Positions 1 to 12,546 of a stretch of DNA of 64,000 nt are shown piece by piece. The stretch is from Perilla frutescens (lineage: Eukaryota > Streptophyta > Magnoliopsida > Lamiales > Lamiaceae). The position numbers and the translations under genes were made by a program. The DNA lies in the NCBI GenBank assembly GCA_026008535.1, contig BRKX01000003.1:64009001-64073000 (forward strand), read 5' to 3'. Within the stretch, counting starts at the first letter, position 1. Each line of letters begins with the position of its first letter. The notes beneath the pieces were generated by a model. The model saw nothing but the letters and a program-made list of their open reading frames with translations, was not told the DNA's origin and made no database searches.

Positions 1-1925
1 TCATGATACATCTACGGTAGAGCTAGAACTAAAACAAACTCTGCAGATGCTTATCCCTAGGAGAATGGTTGTGGCTCTCAATATCCAAGCTAGAATAATG
101 ATAATCATGCAATCATCTGTTGAGCAAAGACATAAGTTACAAAGATATTTTTTAATAGAATGTTAAGCACCAAGTTTTTGATAACTTGTTGATCGATGTT
201 GCCTCCCACGCCATCGTCTGCAAGGACACAAGGTAACTTCTAATGGTGGTGAGACATGATGCGTACACCGTGAAAGTTATCAGGAATAAATGTAAACACC
301 AATAGAGAAGCGTTATTCTTGCATTTTCTCCCTTCTTAAGGTTCCATGGTAAATCATGTAATTTCAGACAACCACAAATGATTTAATGTTCCCCACTTCT
401 AAATCATGTAATTTTAGACAACCACAAATGACTTAATGTTCCCCACTTATCAAAATAGTAAAAGAAGATTGTAAAAGTAGTGTGTATGGTTCACATGTTT
501 TCTAGGATGATACATTGTTTGAATTAGACATGAACCTTCAGAAAAATATACAAAGTGATGATCAAATACCTGCAATTTAGGTCGAAGAGCCTCTATTATG
601 TGGTCCGTTGCTCAATGAATCTCCTTCACTTTACTGCCATTACACAAGGGGTAACAAAGTTGACAATATTAGAATTAGAATATAATACATCTCCAGTGAA
701 TAACTAAGTATTTCAGAACAAATGGCAGTAAGAATACTTGAATCCAAATAACCACAACATTTAGAAACAAAATATCCCCAATGTGACTGAAATCAGAGTA
801 AAATCCACTTACAAAATCAAAATCACATATAATTGGAAGAAAAAAAGTATATACAGAATCAAACGAAAAAATAACAGAATATTCAAAGCACAATTATTTT
901 ACCTTTTCGAACTCAACAGGAAATTTGAGCCATAGAAATAAAAAACCCTAAGCATCGCCACCAAAGAAAAAATCCAATTACTCTTTTTTTGAATAAACGA
1001 ACAAAAGTCACCGAATAATTGAAGAGTACCTGAAAGATTTCATATTTTGTGTTCTTAGTTTGTGGCATGAACTCAAATATATGGATTTTTTTTTGTCTCC
1101 AAAGCCCCTAAGTTTTGAAACTGATACGAATTGGGTTGTTCAATTTGTTGATGGAATTTTGCTAAATATGGGATAAGGTGCGGTGGTCATAGATCAAATC
1201 AAAGCTAATGAGTAGTAATAGGTGGTTACCGCAAAGAAAGTTGAATTCTTCAAAGAAAATAGATGGTAAAAAAAAAGAGGGAGATAGAAATTAGATTTGC
1301 CGCCTAGAAGTGTTTTCCTGGAGGAGAAGCGGGAACAGTTTGTGTAAATATATATATTTTTAATTGCTATAGTGAATTTAGTAAACACATTATATTATTT
1401 AAAAAATATAGTTCATTTTTCGATAAAAAAAATTATTTGTTTAATCTGTATATTAAACTTATTGAAATTAATTAGGCTCGTTAATAATATAAAATAGTTG
1501 ATCTTGAGTTTGAGAACATCTCGTCATTTGTAGTTAAACTCGTTAATAAACTCGTGAACTTATAAAAAAATATTAAATTATTAATTTGATATATTTTTAT
1601 AATTTTATTAGTAATGAACATATAGTTATTTTAATTGAAAAGGATTGGTCCTTCGTTGGCCACGTAAGAATGCCCAAGTTTGTTTCACCAATTTTTCTTT
1701 TTTTCCCCTTTTTATACTCTTCATTTTTATGGTAGAATAATACGACATTTTTAAGTGTCAGCAAATGGCCATATTATGACATATATTCTTAATGTCGTAT
1801 TAGTGTATAAAGAAATGTAGTAATATGTGTTACGGAGCTCAATGTAGTAATTGAATATTTATGCTGACATTTGCTTTAAAATGTCATGAAGTTAATGTAG
1901 TGATAGGTCATTTTTCTAGTAGTGG
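1..1925. mobile_element. CACTA-type DNA transposon, right terminus and subterminal region (left end outside window)
   Basis: Read on the minus strand from 1925 the sequence starts CACTACTAGAAAAATG, the standard terminus of plant CACTA (En/Spm) elements. It abruptly interrupts the RNase H frame of the adjacent copia element. Just inside the end (about 1740-1900) are several short partly inverted repeats built on TGACATTT/AATGTCAT and 'atgtagt', like the subterminal transposase-binding repeats of this superfamily. No matching CACTA end occurs further left, so the element probably runs off the window. Between 1 and 1730 I see AT-rich DNA with short stretches that could be decayed exons (for example a splice-donor-like boundary near 570 on the minus strand), but no transposase or other recognisable protein. 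Confidence 0.65.
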
Positions 1926-4740
1926 CTAGTTGGTCTTCTATCTTTATATGTTCAATCTTCAGTACTTCTTCTTCAACTAGCTCTCTGATGAAGTGATATC
2001 TGATGTCTATGTGCTCTGTCCTTGAATGCTGAACTGGATTCTTGGATATATTGATAGCACTCATATTGTCACAATACAGAATAAGTGTATCATGAGCAAC
2101 TTCATAGTTCTTCATCATCTGCATCATCTAAATGATATGAGTAAAACTGCTTCGTGCTGCAATGTATTCAGCTTCTACCGTTGATAAAAATATGCAATTC
2201 TGCTTCTTGCTGAACTAGGAAACAACATTGTTTCCTAAGAAAAAACAAGCATTTGATGTGCTTTTTCTGTCATCTAGAGACCCTGCCCAATCAACATCAC
2301 AGTAGGCAGTAATACGTGAATTTGTATCAGATGTATACCATAATCCATAGTCTGCAGTCCCATTAATGTATTTGATGATGTTCTTAACAGCCTTCATGTG
2401 ACTCTCCTTAGGATAAGACTGATATCTGGCACACACTCCCACACTGTATGCTATATCTGGTCTGCTTGCTGTGAGATAAAGAAGACTTCCAATCATGCTT
2501 CTGTATAAGGTCTGATCAACTTCAGCTCTTACATCATCTTTTCCAATCTTCACTGTAGTGTTGATAGAAATCCTTTTGTGTTTGGAGTTCTTCAACTTAA
2601 ACTTTTTGACCAAGTTTCTGGCATACTTGGACTGAGAGATAAATATACCCTCTCCTGACTGTTTGATCTGTAGTCCGAGAAAGTATATCAGATCTCCAAC
2701 AAAGCTTATCTCAAATTTAGTTTCTTTGTCCCTGATAAAGTCGTTGACCATCTTATCAGACACTGAGCCAAACACTATATCATCCACATATACTTGAACC
2801 ACAATAACTTGTGACTTCTCCTTTCTGATGAATAGTGTTCTATCTTCTCCTCCTCTGATGTATCCTTTGCTAACCAGGTATGTAGCCAATCTTTCATACC
2901 ATGCTCGAGGAGCTTATTTCAAACCATATAAGGCCTTCTTAAGTTTGAAAACATACTCTGGATGATAAGGATCTTCAAATCCTTTAGGTTGAGCTATAAA
3001 CACATCCTTCTTCAGAAATTCATTCAAAAATGCACTCTTAACATCCATCTGATACAACTTGAACTTCATCATGCAGGCCACTACTAGGAGAAGTCTGACT
3101 GATTTTATCTTTGTGACTGGAGCAAACGTCTCATCAAAGTCAATACTTTCTATCTGAGAATATCCTTGAGCAACCAGTCTGGCTTTAGTCTTTGTAATAT
3201 TCTCAGCTTCATCAGTCTTATTCTTGAATATCCACTCAGTTCCAACTATGTTGACTCTTTCAGGTTTCTGTACAAGATCCCAAACATCATTCTTCTTGAA
3301 CTGTAGAAGCTCTTCCTGCATAGCTTCAATCCAGTAGTTATCTTTGAGAGCTTCTTGAACATTTTTGGGTTCAATCTTGGATGTGAAACAAACATTGGAT
3401 ATTTCATCATGCATCCTTTTTCTTAGTCTTCTTCTGGTCATTCTTCCTTCATAAATGTCTCCAATAACTTCTGAAGTTGGATCATCCTTGATGATTTGTC
3501 GTGAAGGCTTCCTTTACTTCACTTCCTGTTCTTCAGATTCTCTATCTATATCATCATGTACTTCAAGATGTTCAAAGACATTTGTGTGTATATCTTCTTC
3601 AGAGGTATTGATAGCATCATTCTGATCATCAAATCAGACATTAACTGATTCTATGACAGCCTTTGTCTCCTTGTTGTAAATCCTGTATAATTTACTATTT
3701 CTGGAGTATCCAACAAACATCTCTTCAACTCCTTTGTTGTTCATCTTGCTGAGATACTCTCTATCATTGAGTATGTAGCAGATAGTGCCGAATACATGGA
3801 AGTACTTCACTATAGGTTTCTTTTCATTCCAAATCTCATATGGTGTAGTGAAAGTATCAGGTTTGAGATGAACTCTATTGCTGATATGGCATGCAGTATT
3901 GATGGCTTCTGCCCAGAACATAGCAGCAACTCCTTTAGCAGCAATCATGGTTCTTGCCATCTCTTGAAGAGTTCTGTTCTTCCTTTCAACAACTCCATTC
4001 TATTGAGGAGTCTTGGGAGCTGAGTACCCATGACTAATTCCATTTTCACCGCAGAATTTATCAAAGTACTGATTCTCAAACTCCTTGCCATGATCACTTC
4101 TGATTCTGATAATGTGTTGATCCTTTTCAATATCTTACAAGCTAGTTTCTTGAATGCCATGAAAGCTTCACTCTTATCTCTGAGAAAGTTTACCCATATA
4201 AACCATGAAATCATCAATGCAGTCAAGAACATACTTATTTCCTCCATAGCTTTCCACAGCCATAGGCCACATTAGATCCATATGAATAAGATCTAAAACT
4301 CTTTTAGAAGTTCTGTCCTGAACTTCTTTATACTGAGATCTGGACTGCTTCCCAATCTGACATGGATCACATACTTTATCTATATTAATTCTGATCTGTG
4401 GGAGTCCTCTTTTTCCTTCCATGAATAAGTCATTGTTCTTATTCATTACCCTGTAATTTTCTTTGGTAAAGACAAATGTCATGTCATCATTACACAGTTG
4501 ACTGATGCTAATAAGATTTGCTTTGAGTCCATCAACTAGCATAATCTTCTTTATTTTAGGTATTTCTTCGACAACTAGCTCATATTTACCCATTAGTTTT
4601 TCCCTTTTTCCATCTCCAAAGGTGATAAAGTCAGATGAACAGGCTTTTAAGCTCTGCACAACTGAGCAATCTCCAGTCATGTGTCTTGAACAACCACTGT
4701 CAAAGTACAAGTTGCCCTTGTCTTCAACTCTTAAGGATGT
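1926..4740 (-). pseudogene. Copia element 1 pol: protease, integrase, reverse transcriptase, RNase H (disrupted)
   Basis: This is the replication polyprotein, read 5' to 3' on the minus strand. The aspartic protease motif is at about 4710 (YFDSGCSRHMTG). A pre-integrase/integrase region follows at 4480-3640, including NGVVERKNRTL near 3980, so the catalytic Glu context is kept. RVT_2 reverse transcriptase spans 3441-2215 with YVDDIVFGS near 2780. RNase H includes the DNMSAI segment near 2060. At least seven in-frame stops interrupt it, among them near 4745, 3985, 3645, 3515, 2917 and 2217, and there is a frame change near 4230. Most stops fall where the family has Gln, Arg or Trp. RNase H is cut at 1926 by the CACTA terminus. 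Confidence 0.93.
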
Positions 4741-5034
4741 GTGGGCAATCAGACTGGTCTACTTGACAACCCATTACTTCTTCTGTGCAGGCCTCTTGTT
4801 TTTCTGTGTAGCCGGTCTTTTATTCTTGTTGCTGGAATGCTGAGCCACAAACCTCCTTCTCATCATTTTTAGATCAAAAAGATACTTCTCACAATGTGGA
4901 CGAATGTGGCATTTTTCCTCATAATAGTGGCAGATGATCCTCTATTTACTTCCATTAGTCATCCTCTTGTTAACCATGTTCTTAATATGAATGTTAAGAA
5001 CATGATCTTGCACATGTTCTGACTGACTTGTGCT

Positions 5035-6513
5035 TCATTTAATAAAAACTATCTTGGACTGCCCTCCATTATAGCCAAGACCAGCATGACTTTTTCCAGA
5101 ATGTCCTGGGGTTGTCAAAATCTTATCAAGATTCTTTGCTCCACTGTTCAACATATTGATATTCTTCTTGATGGATTTGAGTTTTGCAGATAGTTCAGCA
5201 ATCTTATTTTCTTGCTGCTGGATGGTATTTCTCTGATCTGAATCAGTCTTGATCAGCTTCTCATTTTCCTCTACAAGATTCTTGTTGTGGGATTGCAGAG
5301 CCTTGTTGATTTCCACAACTTCCAACCATTTCTCATACATCTCTTTGTATGTCTTAACAAATTCTTCCTAGCTGAAGTCTTCATTGTCTGATTCATCATC
5401 TTCTGCAAGTTTGAAGGGATCCTGATATTCAGAGATTTTTGTTGTAAAAGCAAATGTCTCTTCTTCTGACTCACTGCTGCTTTCTTTAGACTCATTATCA
5501 TTGAGAGAGGCATTGTAATTCTTTTTATTCTTCTTCAGTGTATTAGCACATTCGGCTTGAATGTGCCTAAATCCATCACATTCTCTGCATTGGATTCCTC
5601 TTCTGGAATTTGAGGGTTGAAACTCCTTCTGCTCACTGCTCGAGTTTCTTTCTGGTGAGGAATTTCCAGAAGATTGTCTTCTGTTGTTGGATCTTCTAGA
5701 AGTTTGCTTGTTGACTCTTTTAAGCATGCGACTGAAGTTCTTAGTGATCAGGACCATGTTATTCATTGTATCTGAATCAAGTACAGTCTTTTGTCTTAGT
5801 ACATGTTCAGGTACATCTTCTGCGACTTCAGCTTTAAGAGCAATACCTCTCTTCCTTGAGCTGCTGTCTTCATCTTCTAGATTCATCTCGAATGTCCTCA
5901 AAGACCCCATCAGTTCATCAAGCCTCATACTTTTGATGTCTTTGGCTTCTTCAATTGCAGCAACTTTGTATGCAAATTTCTTCGAAAGAGATATGAGAAC
6001 CTTTCTGACAAGTTTCTCATTGCTGATTGGCTCACTAAGAGCAAAATTCTCATTACATATGCTCCTTAATCTGGCATTGAACTCACCTATGGACTCAGTG
6101 TCCTCCATTCTGATAGTTTCAAACTTCGAAGTAAGGTTCTGGAGCCTTGACAACCTTACTGAACTAGTTCCTTCAAAGGTGGTTTTCAGAATATCCCATG
6201 CAGCTTTAGCAGTCCCACAAGTTGAGATCAGGTTGAATGTCTCAAGATCAACTGCCGAGAATATAGCATTGAGCGTTTTTGAATTGACATTGTACCAGTT
6301 CTTTTGCGGCACAGTCCACTCTCCTTCTTCAATCTCCACCTACTTTCCTTCTTTGGCAACAATAGGCTTTGTCCATCCTTCTATGACATTTTTCCATGCA
6401 AGCTCATCTATGGACCTCAAAAACGCCCCCATCCTTGCTTTCCAATAAGGATAGTTGTTGCCTTCAAGTAAGGGTGGTCTGACCGTAGATCCTTCTTCTT
6501 TGATTGAACTCAT
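5035..6513 (-). pseudogene. Copia element 1 gag polyprotein (disrupted)
   Basis: Gag is the nucleic-acid-binding structural protein that forms the retrotransposon particle. The first ATG on the minus strand is at 6513, followed by a region with 'RPPLLEGNNYPYWKARM', a conserved start of copia gag (DUF4219/UBN2 type). The central part (about 6300-5800) matches UBN2. A CX2CX4HX4C zinc knuckle (CRECDGFRHIQAEC) lies near 5590. The C-terminal part (5340-5035) is coiled-coil-like and ends in a 'GLGYNG' segment also found, as GLGC, in the second copia element. Stops interrupt the frame at about 6340 and 5370, both explicable as CAG to TAG. The product would be non-functional without suppression. Confidence 0.9.
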
Positions 6514-6589
6514 AGCTGACTTCAACCAAAACCTTCACGTAATTATGTAGCTTTTCAGGACTCTTTTCGCACAAAACCAAAGGCGACCC

Positions 6590-6601
6590 GCTCTGGTACC
6601 A
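6590..6601 (-). other. Primer binding site of copia element 1
   Basis: The minus strand reads TGGTACCAGAGC. It differs by one base from TGGTATCAGAGC, the usual copia primer site complementary to initiator tRNA-Met, and it lies two bases inside the LTR. Confidence 0.85.
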
Positions 6602-6603
6602 AT

Positions 6604-7564
6604 TGAAGTTACATAAATTGTGCAATCATGTTCATTATCATGTACTTGTACATTGTTGTGAACATGCAAGGTCATAAAACAATAATGAAAGCAGATAAAT
6701 GGCACGAGGTTGATAACCCTGTTCGATCAACTAATCTACGTCAGGGGGACTTCACAAGTCCGTGAGAAATAATCCACTACTCCGTTGTATGGTTACAAAG
6801 GCTATTACACGATGACCTCCCGTCACTCGACCCCTTTCCTACCCACTACAACTTCTTTCGTTGAACTGAATTGTGAGCTCCCCTCACAACCTAGAATCCC
6901 TCTAGTTCCCATAGAAAATCTCTCCCGAGACTCCTCCAAGTGTATACGAAACTGATTCAAACACAGATAAGAAAAAAAACGATCAAAAGATCAACTCTAG
7001 TCTAACAATACCGAATACCTAATGCTTCAGATGTGAAGTCTTTTGGACTCTCTAAATCAGTTCTGTGTATTTGTGTATGTGCCACTTGGTCGACACCCAA
7101 ACTAGTCTGATTCCAGGCTATTTATAGATGAAGGATATAGCCTTAACATGGAAATCAGAAGTCCTAATTTGACTCCGATTCAATAAGGAAACTTTCTTTA
7201 TTAGAATCGGACTTCTCTAGTTTAGACTCCTTCTTTGAATAGAACTCCTGCTTTCCTTCTTTGATCTTCATCACAAACAAGGCAGCTTCTATTCTGAAAT
7301 GTCCATCTTAAATCGGCAGCTTCAACTCTTTGAATCTTAACATGACACGTCTCTTGGAACTCTCTGGACAACCATGTACATGATCATATTCCTGAACATG
7401 ATTAAGTACATGTCTAGATCTTCAATCAGATTGACAGCGGAATGTTCATTGTAAAGTCCAGAACATGATCTTCAACTCTGAACAACCAAAACATTTGTGT
7501 TCTTTTTTATATTGCCATAAGGATCATGACAATCGCAAACACCTTAGTGCAGATGTCACTAACA
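6604..7564 (-). repeat. 5' LTR of copia element 1
   Basis: Read on the minus strand the repeat begins TGTTAGTGACATCTGCAC at 7564 and ends in ..ACTTCA at 6604, two bases before the primer binding site. That gives the TG..CA ends expected of an LTR and a length of 961 bp. A TATAAATA box lies on the minus strand at 7126-7119. A related LTR fragment in the same orientation occurs at about 52845-53455, sharing for example 'aaccctgttcgatcaa' and the TATA region. The partner LTR is not in the window. Confidence 0.85.
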
Positions 7565-8294
7565 ATTTTTAATTATTAATGACATGTGGCCATTAATAAA
7601 TCTTACACTTTGATCTCCAAGCATCCTCACTCCACCACTAAGTTATCCCCACCTGGACAGCGGATATCATAAGCTTTACGTTTACTATGTTAAAATTCAT
7701 TTCATATGTATACCGAGTTTGATGGGCCCATTACGTTGTAATTAAATGTAATCATAATATTTTTTGGTGAAATTATTCCCATTTATGTACTTACATTACC
7801 TTAGTTCGTTCGGCCATAATCATGAGTCATGACGGCTCTACTTGAAAATTCAAAAGAATTTAATTCAAATTAATAAATATTTAGTAATGATTGAAGCTAA
7901 ACTACCAAGTAAAAAAAGCAATTATAGTAGAACAAGTCATAATTGTATGCTAGTCTTCTTGCCCTACATTTTGCTTTGCCATTAAGTTGTTGCCTGATTA
8001 AGAATTTCTCCTAGTTAAGACGTATTATACATAACTTGCAGTGGAATTCTGATCAGGGTAAAATTAAGGTCACACATAAATTAGTTGACGGGGCAAGAAA
8101 AATCAAATGTATTCATATCTGTATTTAAACTCATATATTTGGGCATATTTGTAATTTATTAGTATTTGATAAAAGATAATCAAACGAACATATATTTTTA
8201 AGGGAATTCTAGTTGAGACTGTCTTATTGGTCAAAATTTATAAGAAGAATAAAGATCCAAATCGAAGCACAAACAAACACAAATAAAATTACAA

Positions 8295-8346
<52 letters not shown>

Positions 8347-9146
8347 GTCGTTGAATATGAATTTTAATTTGGATCCCCACATGGTTTATGAATTTTGATC
8401 CATAAGATGACCTCACATAAGTTTTTATCTATTTTCAATTGATGCAAATTCGTATGAAATTATCTAATTGTGCTACATTCTATGCAACATGGGCAACTTT
8501 TTTATTAGTTTTTCTTTAATTTTTTCTTCGATTTTAACTTCTTGTGTTTTATGTATTTTAATTTTATACTAGTTAATTAGGATTTTTTCTACCCAATTAT
8601 AGGTTATAAATATTATTTTGCATTTTAATTTTCAAATTTTAGTTAATAATTTATTATTTAAAAATTAAATACGAAAAGTAATTATAAATACTAATTGGGT
8701 ACTTAGATTGAACCATAATTAACATGTGTAAAAATTAAATAAAAGCACAAAAAATTAAAATAAAAAAGGAAAAAAAATAATAAATTTGATGTTATTGCAG
8801 AGAATGTAACACAATTATGTTGCATATTGTTTCAGCGAGTGGACCAATGTTCCGCAATATATACTTTCTTAATCAACTAAATAAAATATATTATTATTAT
8901 TATTATTTTCTTAAGGGAAAAAAATAATGAAAATATATAGTACAACATAAAAGGGTAATTAAGAAATGATTGATATAATACACAACACCACATAAATTAT
9001 AATATTGAAGACCCGGTTCATGATCCACAACAATTTAAAAATTAAAATTGTGAAATATTAAATTTGACGACCTAATTGATGTGCAACGGTATATGAAATG
9101 ATAATTTTACTATCATTCCGTCGATATATATATATATATATATATA
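7565..9146. other. AT-rich intergenic DNA
   Basis: No gene, RNA gene or complete element recognised. It holds a compound dinucleotide repeat (8297-8346), a short ATT run near 8890 and a TA tract directly abutting the MITE that starts at 9147. Confidence 0.6.
8297..8346. repeat. Compound (TA)n(TG)n(TA)n microsatellite
   Basis: An AT run passes into about twelve TG units and then back to TA. The apparent open frames on both strands here are a product of this repeat. Confidence 0.9.
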
Positions 9147-9812
9147 GGGATGGGATTTGGTGAGAACCCTACTCCAGGTGGGAACTAGGAACCAATCTCA
9201 TTCATCCATTCCACAATCTAGACGGTCCAGATTAAACTAGATTTTTCAGTGGCAATTGTGTAATTAAAACGAAAGTCTTCAATTCGCGCGTCTCATTAAG
9301 GGCAAAATCGGAACTGAACTCAGAAATTGCCCATATTCAATTTTAGCCTCAGGCTTCGCTCATTTTAGCCCCATTCATTTCTCATTTTAGCATGTATTGA
9401 TAAACAAAAATGGAACAATGGTTTCATTGGAATGAAATACAATACACCCTATTTGGGGACAGTGAACCCTAATGGGAATCTCTTAATTACTAGTTGGGAT
9501 CAGAGCCCTAATCGGAATGTAATAAACCCTAATTGGGAACGGCGAACCCTAGTGGAAAATGTCATATCAATTTTAGTCTCCTACTTCGATCATTTTAGCC
9601 TCATGCGATTCTCATTTTAGTCTCAGAACAAAAGGGAAGAATTATTAAATTACTATATTACCCCTCCGCCCACAAAGTTACCGAAAATTACAGGAATGCC
9701 ACAGCCCATCTACTTAAATTTGATTTAATCTGGACCGTCCAGATTGAGTCAAACAAGGGCTATGATTGGTTCATAGTTCCCACCTGGGGGAAAGGTTCTC
9801 ATTTGATCCTTT

Positions 9813-9815
<3 letters not shown>
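9147..9815. mobile_element. TIR MITE-like element inserted in a TA tract (copy 1)
   Basis: The left end (GGGATGGGATTTGGTGAGAA) and the reverse complement of the right end (GGGAAAGGATCAAATGAGAA) form inverted repeats of about 50 bp. Both continue into AGGTGGGAACTA..GAACCAATC, and inner inverted segments carry GACGGTCCAGATT. Both ends are flanked by long TATATA tracts, consistent with a TA target. The interior shows direct repeats of 'aaccctaatNGGGAA' type and no protein. It is related to the neighbouring element at 9880. Confidence 0.75.

Positions 9816-9879
<64 letters not shown>
9816..9879. repeat. (TA)n microsatellite between two MITEs
   Basis: About 60 bp of uninterrupted TA lie exactly between the right end of one element and the left end of the next, suggesting TA tracts are preferred targets of this family. 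Confidence 0.9.
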
Positions 9880-9882
<3 letters not shown>

Positions 9883-11045
9883 AATTGATCAAATAGGACC
9901 TTTTTTTCTAGTGTAGAAACTAGAACCACATCTCCACCATCCAATTTAATGATCTAATGGTTGAGATTTAATGTAGAGATGATGATAATTTCGTAAATAA
10001 TATGGCAAAAAATAAAGGAATGAGGGCTATTTTCGTTCAATCCCATTAAAAATGATGATGTCAGCAATTAGAAAAAATCTTAAAAACTTTTAACGAATAT
10101 AACTTGCTCGTTTTTAATCCAATACACACAAAAAATATATCAAATTAAAGCTCTCTTCGTATTCTCTCATTTAAGATTTCGCAAGGCTATGTTTAGATGA
10201 AAAAATATAGACAAAAAATACAAAAGATAATTTTTTACGCGTGCTCAGGTTGTAAATGCTTTCGTTAGCATATAATAATTCTTTGTCAGCATTATGATAA
10301 CATATGATAATGTATGCTAACGAAGCATTTGTCATATGCTAATATAATGTATTCACTGTGCTAACAAAGAATTATCATAATACTAGCGTATTACGGATTT
10401 ATTAGAGTTTATTCAATCTTAATTATGGTTTATTTCATCTCAATTATGGTTTATTTCATCTAATTATGATTTTTTTAATTTAATTTTCCGTTTTTAGTTC
10501 CTAATTGATTATTATGGATTATCCAATCCAATTATGGTTTATAACGTATGTTGACAGAGTATTATTATATGCTAACATAGTGTATTCACAGTGCTGATGA
10601 AGCAAAACCATAATGCTAATGCAGTACAAATATATTATTAATTATTATGATTTGTTCCAACTCATTTAGGGTTTACCACATTCAATCAATGTTTATTTCA
10701 TCTAATTAGGTTCATTTCATCAAATTATGATTTTTTCTATTTAATTATGGTTTATTAAATCAAATTAGGTTTATAATTAATTTTTAGAATATATTTTTTG
10801 CTAACAATATTTGAAAACTTTAATTAGCATAACGATAATGCTTCGTTAGCATGATGATAATACTTCGTTAGCATGACGATCTGTTATCAAATCCTCAGTG
10901 ATTTTTATAAGAATTACCAAATTACATTAATACCCGAATTTCTTTTCAAATATTACAGAATTGTCACTACCTTTTTCATCAAATCTGAACCTTTAATTTT
11001 TGAGAATTTTGTGGTGTGAGATATAGTCCTAGTTCCCACTATGAT
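9880..11045. mobile_element. TIR MITE-like element, related copy 2 (right end degenerate)
   Basis: The left end GGGAATTGATCAAATAGGAC resembles the ends of the 9147-9815 element and is followed by a 'gaaactagaacc' block. Near the right end the reverse complement (about 11040) shows 'gtgggaactagga', but the outermost 40 bases are missing or diverged. The interior (10230-10880) is AT-rich with repeated 'ttcgttagcat' and 'gctaacgaagca' motifs in both orientations and repeated 'tatggtttatt..atc' units. No coding sequence. Confidence 0.55.
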
Positions 11046-12185
11046 TATATATATATATATTGAATGAGAGAATGGTTGTGGATTCACGAGTCCAAAATAC
11101 ACTAAAACAAGTGTTTGTTTGATTATTTTTTAATTCCATCGAAGTGTAGAAATATCTAGGTTCTGTTAAATTTTAGGCTTGTTTTATGCCATATGTCCAT
11201 GTCCAAAGAAAGAGAGCTTAATTATAACTGGTTGAAAATATAATAAATTAATAATTATTGCCACTTATTTTATATTATTAGTAAAAAAAATAGGGGAAGT
11301 TATTGCCATTTATTTTAGAGCCGTTGGAATCCGTAATAACAAAGAAATTGAGCCGTTGGTCCTAATTAGGGATTTTCCTTAACAATGGAGGTTTCTCACT
11401 CCATTATAGTATATAATCAAACATGTGCAAATAAACAAAAAAAAATAATTAAACTTTAATATGAAATTAAGTCACCAGTCATCACCGAGAAAAACGAACA
11501 ATTTTAATCTTCTATCGTAAAAATATGTTTAATTTAAGGCGAAACATGCGCATTCTCATGTCCTGTTTTCGAGAGATTTATGTACAACTTTATGAGTTTG
11601 GTAGGTTCTTCTGTCTTTTTTTTTTTTTTTTTTTTTTAATTACATTTTGATTTTATCACATGCGGCATGTGACATGCCTATACATTTTTTTACAGTAACA
11701 ATCTGGCTAGCCAGAATTCGTTTTTTTAGTAATTAACAAAATTGTATTTATTAATAAGTTAATTAGATTAATTAGTGAATATTTTGTTTTTACTATATTG
11801 TCGTTCCCGCCTATATTAGTGAGAAATTATTCAAATTAATTTCAAAATTCAACTATAATCTCTCTCATAAATAATTAGTGATTGTATTTAATTACCAAAA
11901 GTGAATAAGCTTAATGCACTAATTTCCAATTTAATTGTAAATTAAATTACCAGAAATTAAAATGTTACAAATTAAAATTACAAATTTTGATTGTAACAGT
12001 AGAATGTTATATAATTTATGAGCAATGGTGTCAAATGTTTAAGGGCATTAATGTAAACTTATTCATTAAATCGGTGCTTTATTAATGAAATTGGATAATT
12101 ATAAAAATAAAAATAAAATTATGGATCGCTACTATCTAGCTGTAAATCAGTGCTCTATTTTTTAATAGGTAGTTTTATTTATATA
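11046..12185. other. AT-rich intergenic DNA
   Basis: Nothing recognisable beyond a 24-base T tract near 11620 and general AT-richness; no coding signal on either strand. Confidence 0.6.
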
Positions 12186-12360
12186 CTCCATCCGTATCAA
12201 AATTCGTCTCATTTTGATAGGTTGATTGAGAGTTTTCACGGGGATTAAGAAAAGAATTGGAAAAGACAATGAATCAAGAAATTTTCTAATATGTCCATAT
12301 TTATTTCTTTGATATTGCATTAATGTCTAATGTAAACATATTAAATATGAGTATATATTA

Positions 12361-12542
12361 CTCCCTCCGTTTCGTTTTATTTGTTGTTTTAACTTTTTTG
12401 TTTTGATTTATATATTTTGACACACACTCTCTCTAATTTAACCCTATCACAATTGAAGGGATGTCTATATTTGTCCACAAAATTAATTGTTAATTCTAGA
12501 TAACAAAAACCTAAAACAACAAATAAAACGAAATGGAGGGAG
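12361..12542. mobile_element. Stowaway-type MITE B (182 bp)
   Basis: It starts CTCCCTCCGTTTCGTTTTAT and ends with nearly the exact inverse (ATAAAACGAAATGGAGGGAG). TA flanks both sides (12359-12360 and 12543-12544). TIRs extend about 30 bp through TTTGTTGTTTTA. It is inserted in MITE A. Confidence 0.93.
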
Positions 12543-12546
12543 TAGT

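Larger units (their letters stand above)
1926..7564 (-). mobile_element. Ty1/copia LTR retrotransposon 1 (decayed, 3' end cut off by CACTA)
   Basis: Gene order on the minus strand is 5' LTR (7564-6604), primer binding site, gag with zinc knuckle and coiled coil, protease, integrase, reverse transcriptase, RNase H, as in copia. The extended gag with a C-terminal coiled coil and a conserved 'GLGY' segment suggests the SIRE/Maximus-like branch (inference). RNase H stops at 1926, where CACTA sequence begins. The end of RNase H and the 3' LTR are not seen and presumably lie left of the CACTA insertion. Many stops and small frameshifts make it non-functional. Confidence 0.93.

Noticed and set aside
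675..1388. Minus-strand frames of 72 and 64 aa in the CACTA region
   Set aside because: Hydrophobic AT-rich translations with no transposase or other similarity.
3796..6448. Plus-strand frames, up to 254 aa
   Set aside because: Antisense shadows of copia element 1 gag and pol.
8213..8416. Two overlapping 61-aa frames
   Set aside because: Translations of the TA/TG compound microsatellite.
9432..9620. 62-aa open frame
   Set aside because: Inside a non-coding MITE; the repeated 'aaccctaatNGGGAA' units generate it.
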